From NCBI GenBank assembly GCA_017302135.1, contig JAFLDZ010000001.1, positions 248,001 to 312,000 of the forward strand: a stretch of DNA of 64,000 nt, read 5' to 3'. This stretch comes from Lysobacterales bacterium. Its GTDB lineage: Bacteria; Pseudomonadota; Gammaproteobacteria; Xanthomonadales; Xanthomonadaceae. Positions 59,441-64,000 of this stretch are shown piece by piece. The notes under the pieces are model-generated. The model was not told where the DNA came from. It searched no databases and saw only the letters and a program-made list of their open reading frames with translations. A program made the position numbers and the translations under genes. Within the stretch, counting starts at the first letter, position 1; each line of letters opens with the position of its first letter.

Positions 59441-62113
59441 TCATGCTCCGGGCCGTAAACGCCCGCTCACCCATTCCTGAATGCCCTCCAGTGCGATCCG
59501 CAAGTTGGGGCCGTCTTCCCCGCCCCCTTGGGCCATATCGGGCCGGCCACCGCCTTTGCCCCCGATCTGACCGGCGACGTGCGCCAGCAGTTCCCCGGCC
59601 TTGATCGACCCCAGAGCTGCGCCGCTCACACCCGCAATCAGCGCCACCTTACCATCGGCAGCCCCGGCAAGCAGTACGACCGCGTCACGAAGTTGTTGTT
59701 TCAGGTTGTCGACGGCATCGCGCAACGCCTTGGCGTCCAGGCCTTCGACACGGGCCGCCAGCACCCGGATCCCACCGATCTCGATCGCCGTGGCCGCAAG
59801 ATCGGCCACGGCCGCGTTGGCCGCCTTGGCTTTCAGGCCTTCCAGCTCGCGTTCCAGCTTTTTCTGGCGATCGAGCAGCGCGCGCAGTTTGTCGCCGATC
59901 TCGGCCGGATTGCCGCCCAGCAGGTCGGCTGCCTCATCGAGTCGGCGCTCCTCCGCAGCGATGTAATCCAGTGCGCCCTGCCCGGTCACGGCCTCGATCC
60001 GGCGCACGCCCGCCTGGATGCCGCCCTCGGAAACGATCTTGAACACGCCGATATCGCCGGTGCGGCCGACGTGGGTGCCGCCGCACAGCTCGGTGGAGGT
60101 GTCGCCCATGCGCAGGACACGGACGTTTTCGCCGTATTTCTCGCCGAACAGCGCCATCGCGCCGAAATCGAGCGCTTCCTGCATTCCCATGTTGCGGATT
60201 TCGGCCTCGTGGTTGGCGCGGATCTCGGCGTTGACCAGGCGCTCGATCTCGGCCAGCTCGGCCGCGGTCAGCGCCTGGAAATGCGCGAAGTCGAAGCGCA
60301 GGCGGTCGGGCGCGACCAGCGAGCCCTTCTGGGTGACGTGGGTGCCCAGCACGCTGCGCAGCGCCGCATGCAGCAGATGGGTCGCACTGTGGTTGAGGAT
60401 GATGGCGCTGCGACGGGCGGCATCGACCGAAGCGCTCAGGCGATCGCCGCGCTTCAGAGTGCCGGCGCCCAGCGTGCCGACGTGGCCAAAGAATTGGCCG
60501 GCCAGTTTCTGGGTATCCGACACTGCGAAGTCAAAGCCTTCGCCCAGCAAACGGCCGGTATCGCCAACTTGGCCGCCGGATTCGGCGTAGAACGGGGTGC
60601 GGTCGAGGATCACGATGGCGTTGTCGCCTGGAGTGATCGCGTCGACCGGTTTGCCATCCTTGAGGATCGCGACAACTTCCAGAATATCGGCACGAAGGCT
60701 GTCATAGCCGAGAAAAGCAGTGGGCTGCAGTTGCGAGATCAGTTCCGCCTGCAACGCAACGCCGCCGCCGAATTTGCCGGCTGCGCGCGCACGTTCGCGC
60801 TGCTCTTCCATCAGCCGCTCGTAATCGGATATCACGGTCGATGGCAGTTCGCCGCCCTTCTCACGAAGGATGTCGGCGATCAAATCGGGCGGGCAGCCAT
60901 AGGTGTCATGCAACTGGAACAGTTGTTCTCCGTCGATGCTGCCGTTGCTTTGTGCGAGATAACCTTCCAGACGGATCATGCCGGCGTCGAGCGTCTGCGC
61001 GAACGCGGCTTCTTCCGCTTTCAGCGCACGCTCGATCAGCAGGCGTTTCTCGATCAGCTCCGGATAGGCTTCCCCCATCACATCGATCAGCGGCTGCACC
61101 ATCCGCCAGAAGTTGCCTTCGGCACTGAGCGCACCGAGCTTCCACAGATGACGGATCGCACGCCGGATGATCCTCCGCAGCACGTAACCGCGCCCCTCAT
61201 TGCTCGGCAGCACGCCATCGACAATCAGGAAGCTGCACGCGCGAATGTGATCGGCGATCACACGCAGCGATTTGTGTTCAAGATCGGAAGTGCTGGTGAT
61301 TGCGGCAGCCGACTTGATCAGATGCTGGAACAGATCGATTTCGTAATTGCTGTGCACGTGCTGCAGCACCGCAGCGATGCGCTCCAGGCCCATGCCGGTG
61401 TCCACGCACGGCGCCGGCAGCGGCAGCAGGGTGCCGTCGGGCTGGCGGTCGAACTGCATGAACACGTTGTTCCATATCTCGATATAGCGGTCGCCGTCTT
61501 CATCGGGCGAGCCCGGCGGACCGCCGGCGATATGCGCGCCATGGTCGTAGAAGATCTCGGTGCAGGGGCCGCAGGGGCCGGTGTCGGCCATCTGCCAGAA
61601 ATTGTCGGAGGCGTACGGCGCGCCCTTGTTGTCGCCGATGCGGATGATGCGGTCGACCGGCAGTCCGATCTCGTTGTGCCAGATGCCGAAGGCTTCGTCG
61701 TCGGTGTGATAGATCGTGACCAGAAGCTTGTCTTTCGGCAGTTGCCAGACGACGGTCAGCAGTTCCCACGCATAGGCGATGGCGTCGCGCTTGAAGTAGT
61801 CGCCGAAGCTGAAATTGCCCAGCATCTCGAAGAAGGTGTGGTGGCGCGCGGTGTAGCCGACCTGATCGAGATCGTTGTGTTTGCCACCGGCGCGGACACA
61901 GCGCTGGCTGGACGCGGCGCGGGTGTAGCTGCGCTTTTCGGCGCCCAGGAACACGTCCTTGAACTGGACCATGCCGGCATTGGTGAACAGCAGGGTCGGG
62001 TCGTTGCCAGGCACCAGCGGGCTCGACGGCACCACGGTGTGGCCTTTCGAGCGGAAGAATTCGAGGAAGTCTTGACGGATCTTTGACGTGGGGCGAGCGG
62101 CTGTGGTTTTCAT
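59441..62113 (-). CDS. alaS: Alanyl-tRNA synthetase
   Basis: 890 residues. Class II catalytic core ([48 protein letters not shown]), the editing-domain zinc site ([13 protein letters not shown] and [16 protein letters not shown]), and the C-Ala domain ending in [15 protein letters not shown]. Attaches Ala to tRNA-Ala. Start at MKTTAARP. Length usual for bacterial AlaS (~875). Confidence 0.98.
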   Translation of the reverse strand: MKTTAARPTSKIRQDFLEFFRSKGHTVVPSSPLVPGNDPTLLFTNAGMVQFKDVFLGAEKRSYTRAASSQRCVRAGGKHNDLDQVGYTARHHTFFEMLGNFSFGDYFKRDAIAYAWELLTVVWQLPKDKLLVTIYHTDDEAFGIWHNEIGLPVDRIIRIGDNKGAPYASDNFWQMADTGPCGPCTEIFYDHGAHIAGGPPGSPDEDGDRYIEIWNNVFMQFDRQPDGTLLPLPAPCVDTGMGLERIAAVLQHVHSNYEIDLFQHLIKSAAAITSTSDLEHKSLRVIADHIRACSFLIVDGVLPSNEGRGYVLRRIIRRAIRHLWKLGALSAEGNFWRMVQPLIDVMGEAYPELIEKRLLIERALKAEEAAFAQTLDAGMIRLEGYLAQSNGSIDGEQLFQLHDTYGCPPDLIADILREKGGELPSTVISDYERLMEEQRERARAAGKFGGGVALQAELISQLQPTAFLGYDSLRADILEVVAILKDGKPVDAITPGDNAIVILDRTPFYAESGGQVGDTGRLLGEGFDFAVSDTQKLAGQFFGHVGTLGAGTLKRGDRLSASVDAARRSAIILNHSATHLLHAALRSVLGTHVTQKGSLVAPDRLRFDFAHFQALTAAELAEIERLVNAEIRANHEAEIRNMGMQEALDFGAMALFGEKYGENVRVLRMGDTSTELCGGTHVGRTGDIGVFKIVSEGGIQAGVRRIEAVTGQGALDYIAAEERRLDEAADLLGGNPAEIGDKLRALLDRQKKLERELEGLKAKAANAAVADLAATAIEIGGIRVLAARVEGLDAKALRDAVDNLKQQLRDAVVLLAGAADGKVALIAGVSGAALGSIKAGELLAHVAGQIGGKGGGRPDMAQGGGEDGPNLRIALEGIQEWVSGRLRPGA

Positions 62114-62253
62114 GGCATCGTTGGGGTGACGGGCGCAGTTCGCGCGCCGCAGGCACGGCAACCTGCCGGCGCGGAATCGAGCGAACAACCCAAGAACGGC
62201 TAGATTAACAGGCGAAAGGCTGCCGGGACCGGCCTGCTTAGCCCGAACCAGGT

Positions 62254-62775
62254 TCAGTCGTCATCGTCGAGCCGCACAGCCGCGCGGACCTGATCGCCGG
62301 AAAAGCCGCGGCGGAGCAGAAAATCGGCGGCCTTGCGCTGGATTGCACGGTCGTCGAGCCGTCCCGGAAACCGGCGGCGGGCCAGATCGCGGGCGTTTTC
62401 GGTCCAGTCGCCGTCGTAGGCGTCCATCGCGGCGGTGACGATGTCGCGATCCAGGCCGTGGATGCCCAGCTCGGCGCGGATCCGCAGCGGGCCATAGCCA
62501 TTGCTGGCGCGACTGCGGACCAGCAGCTCGGCGAAGCGGGCGTCGTCCTGCCAGCCTTCGGCAGTCATCCGCGCCACCGCAGCCTCGGCGTCGTCCGCCT
62601 CCACGCCGCGTGCAGTCAGCTTGCGGGTCAGCTCTTTGCGCGAATGCTCGCGGCGGACCAGCAGCCCCAGCGCGCGCTGGGCAGGCGTGAGTTCCGGGCG
62701 ACGGCGTTTGCCGGTCGTTACCAGCGGGGCTGCGGACGCTTCGTCATCGTCAAGCGGCGGTTCGATCTCGTGCAT
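62254..62775 (-). CDS. recX: RecX, RecA regulatory protein
   Basis: 173 residues with the RecX three-helix repeats: [88 protein letters not shown]. Modulates RecA filaments. In most relatives recX lies directly after recA. Here the upstream neighbour is a DUF1444 gene and recA is absent from the window. Confidence 0.94.
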   Translation of the reverse strand: MHEIEPPLDDDEASAAPLVTTGKRRRPELTPAQRALGLLVRREHSRKELTRKLTARGVEADDAEAAVARMTAEGWQDDARFAELLVRSRASNGYGPLRIRAELGIHGLDRDIVTAAMDAYDGDWTENARDLARRRFPGRLDDRAIQRKAADFLLRRGFSGDQVRAAVRLDDDD

Positions 62776-62798
62776 GGCAGGATTCTAGGCGACGAAGG

Positions 62799-63641
62799 TC
62801 AGAACGGCAGCCAGTTCCCCTCACGCAGCACGAACAGCCGGTCGGTCAGCACATAAGTCGCTTCGGCGCGCATCTTCGATGCCAGTTGCTTCAACTGCGC
62901 GACGGCATCCGGGTCGGCGGAATCGGCGAACAGCAACAGGTCGCGCGCGGGCACGGCGGCGACAGGTTCTCCGCGCAGCTTTTCGCGCTCGCGCTCCCAC
63001 AGGTCCGCGAACAGCAACAGTGAGGCTTCGTAGTTGCCGTCGACGGTGATCATATTGACCAGATCGCCGCGATGGACCTCGATGCCCGGCAGCAAACCGC
63101 GCAGGTTGCGCACCGCCAGCGCGCGCAGGTCTTCGCGCTGCACACCGAGACTGTCCAGTTCGTCCGGGCTGAGATACGCGATATTGCTCGGCGTATCGAC
63201 CGCATAGACCACGACGAGCGCATCGTTGATGTCTTCGTACACGTTTTCCTGGACTTTTTCGCTGCCCATCCGCTGCATCGACAGACGAATCTCTTCCAGC
63301 CAGCCGCGATCCTTGACGATCGGAATGATCGCATCGCGACTGCGTTCGAGACCCGCTGCCGCTTCGGCGAAAGAGCGCACGAAGCGGTCGATCACATCGC
63401 TGCGTTTGCGCGCGGATTCGCCCTGATACATTTGATAGGCGTTGTCGAGGAACGCGCGATTGCCGCCGTCCTCGCCCATGTTGATCGCAAGCTCCAACGC
63501 GTTCACGACCTGCACATCAAGCTGCGGAGCGGCCAGACGCACGCGCCGCGCGACTTCTTCGGTGAAGTCATCGGGATTCATCGGTGGTTCGGCAGCGCGA
63601 CCACCGAACAGCGAGCGTACTGCGGCGAACAAACCTGTCAT
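62799..63641 (-). CDS. DUF1444-family protein
   Basis: 280 residues. DUF1444 features: FTEEVARRVRLAAPQLDVQVVNALELAI, SPDELDSLGVQREDLRALAVRNLRGL, VDGNYEASLLLFADLWEREREKL, RDLLLFADSADPDAVAQLKQL. Function unknown, cytoplasmic. Between radA and recX, 23 bp from recX. Confidence 0.8.
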   Translation of the reverse strand: MTGLFAAVRSLFGGRAAEPPMNPDDFTEEVARRVRLAAPQLDVQVVNALELAINMGEDGGNRAFLDNAYQMYQGESARKRSDVIDRFVRSFAEAAAGLERSRDAIIPIVKDRGWLEEIRLSMQRMGSEKVQENVYEDINDALVVVYAVDTPSNIAYLSPDELDSLGVQREDLRALAVRNLRGLLPGIEVHRGDLVNMITVDGNYEASLLLFADLWEREREKLRGEPVAAVPARDLLLFADSADPDAVAQLKQLASKMRAEATYVLTDRLFVLREGNWLPF

Positions 63642-63673
63642 CAACGACTCTCCCGTATCAGTGGAAATCGTGG

Positions 63674-64000
63674 TCAGTCTGCGGCGGCGCTCAACGCGTC
63701 CGCAAGTCGCTCGACCGCGACCACTTCCATGCCTTTGTAGGAACCGGCTTTCGGTGCGTTGGCTTTGGAGACGATGGCGCGTTTGAACCCGTGGGTCGCA
63801 GCCTCTTTCAGTCGCTCTTCGCCGTTCGGCACCGGGCGGATTTCGCCCGACAGCCCGACTTCACCGAAGGCGATGGTCTTGTCCGCCAATGGCCGGTCAC
63901 GCAGCGATGAAAGCACCGCCAGCAGCACCGGCAGATCGGCAGCGGTTTCCTGCACGCGGATGCCGCCGACCACGTTCACGAACACGTCCTGGTCGCCGAT
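63674..64000 (-). CDS. radA: DNA repair protein RadA (C-terminal part)
   Basis: Last 108 codons, open at the right edge. Lon-protease-like C-terminal domain of RadA: VFVNVVGGIRVQETAADLPVLLAVLSS, FGEVGLSGEIRPVP, RLKEAATHGFKRAIV. RadA helps branch migration in recombination repair. Ends 32 bp before DUF1444. Confidence 0.95.
   Translation of the reverse strand: MGDQDVFVNVVGGIRVQETAADLPVLLAVLSSLRDRPLADKTIAFGEVGLSGEIRPVPNGEERLKEAATHGFKRAIVSKANAPKAGSYKGMEVVAVERLADALSAAAD

Noticed and set aside
59528..62086. 852-codon open frame antisense to alaS
   Set aside because: Mirror of a high-GC coding region; alaS has all family motifs, while this frame has none.

Overview
The window looks like chromosome of a gammaproteobacterium of the Xanthomonadaceae/Lysobacteraceae type. 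The right flank carries radA (partial), a DUF1444 gene, recX, alaS, csrA and tRNA-Ser(GCT). The left flank carries tRNA-Arg(ACG), an orphan mbtH and an ABC exporter. In many gammaproteobacteria csrA, tRNA-Ser(GCT) and tRNA-Arg(ACG) sit side by side in this orientation. Here the two tRNA genes are 57 kb apart. A 15-bp direct repeat lies at the 3' end of tRNA-Ser (58964-58978) and again at 1784-1798, just before a tyrosine integrase. I read 1.78-58.96 kb as one integrated genomic island, possibly composite.

Layout of the island, left to right. (1) 1.9-3.2 kb: integrase with candidate arm sites. (2) 3.2-14.5 kb, minus strand: a secreted-hydrolase-like (CrtC/AttH) protein and a Rhs polymorphic-toxin locus. 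The locus has one full-length Rhs protein with a deaminase-like tip and a DUF416 immunity protein. Displaced cassettes follow: a partial Rhs core with an AHH nuclease tip, two Imm11/DUF1629 immunity genes, and an orphan tip/immunity remnant. Copies of a ~155-bp repeat punctuate them. (3) 14.6-18.3 kb: an operon of proteins built from tandem CsrA-like domains, divergent from a phage-type repressor with a degenerate S24 domain, then a MASE1 membrane sensor with a degenerate kinase end. (4) 18.4-20.3 kb: poorly recognised small genes. (5) 20.7-48.6 kb: an anaerobic nitrate-respiration block. It has an FNR/Anr-type 4Fe-4S regulator paired with a full-length HemN homologue that has lost its radical-SAM cysteines; a long minus-strand series moaA-moaCB-moeA-moaD-moaE-(DUF7009)-narK-narGHJI-ppiC-narK1; a plus-strand operon DUF2249/polytopic membrane protein/DGC protein/chorismate-mutase-UbiT fusion; and a minus-strand operon nnrS-TyrDC-like-ubiD-ubiU-ubiV. 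FNR-like boxes precede all three transcription units. (6) 48.8-53.6 kb: a small Cys-rich protein, a TetR regulator with a palindromic operator, a DevBCA/MacB-type ABC export system and a periplasmic DnrO-like protein. (7) 54.4-57.8 kb: a P4-like replication module (AlpA, CHC2 primase, TOPRIM/DUF3987 helicase-like protein, Cys-rich partner), then tRNA-Ser.

Taken together, the island appears to bring a near-complete package for anaerobic nitrate respiration: nitrate and nitrite transport, the membrane nitrate reductase, its molybdenum cofactor, oxygen-independent ubiquinone synthesis (UbiTUV with UbiD), NO-stress functions (NnrS) and an oxygen-sensing regulator. It also carries an antibacterial Rhs toxin locus and its own replication and integration genes. 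The most unusual items are the tandem CsrA-like operon, the HemN-like apparent pseudoenzyme beside the FNR regulator, and the chorismate-mutase-UbiT fusion.
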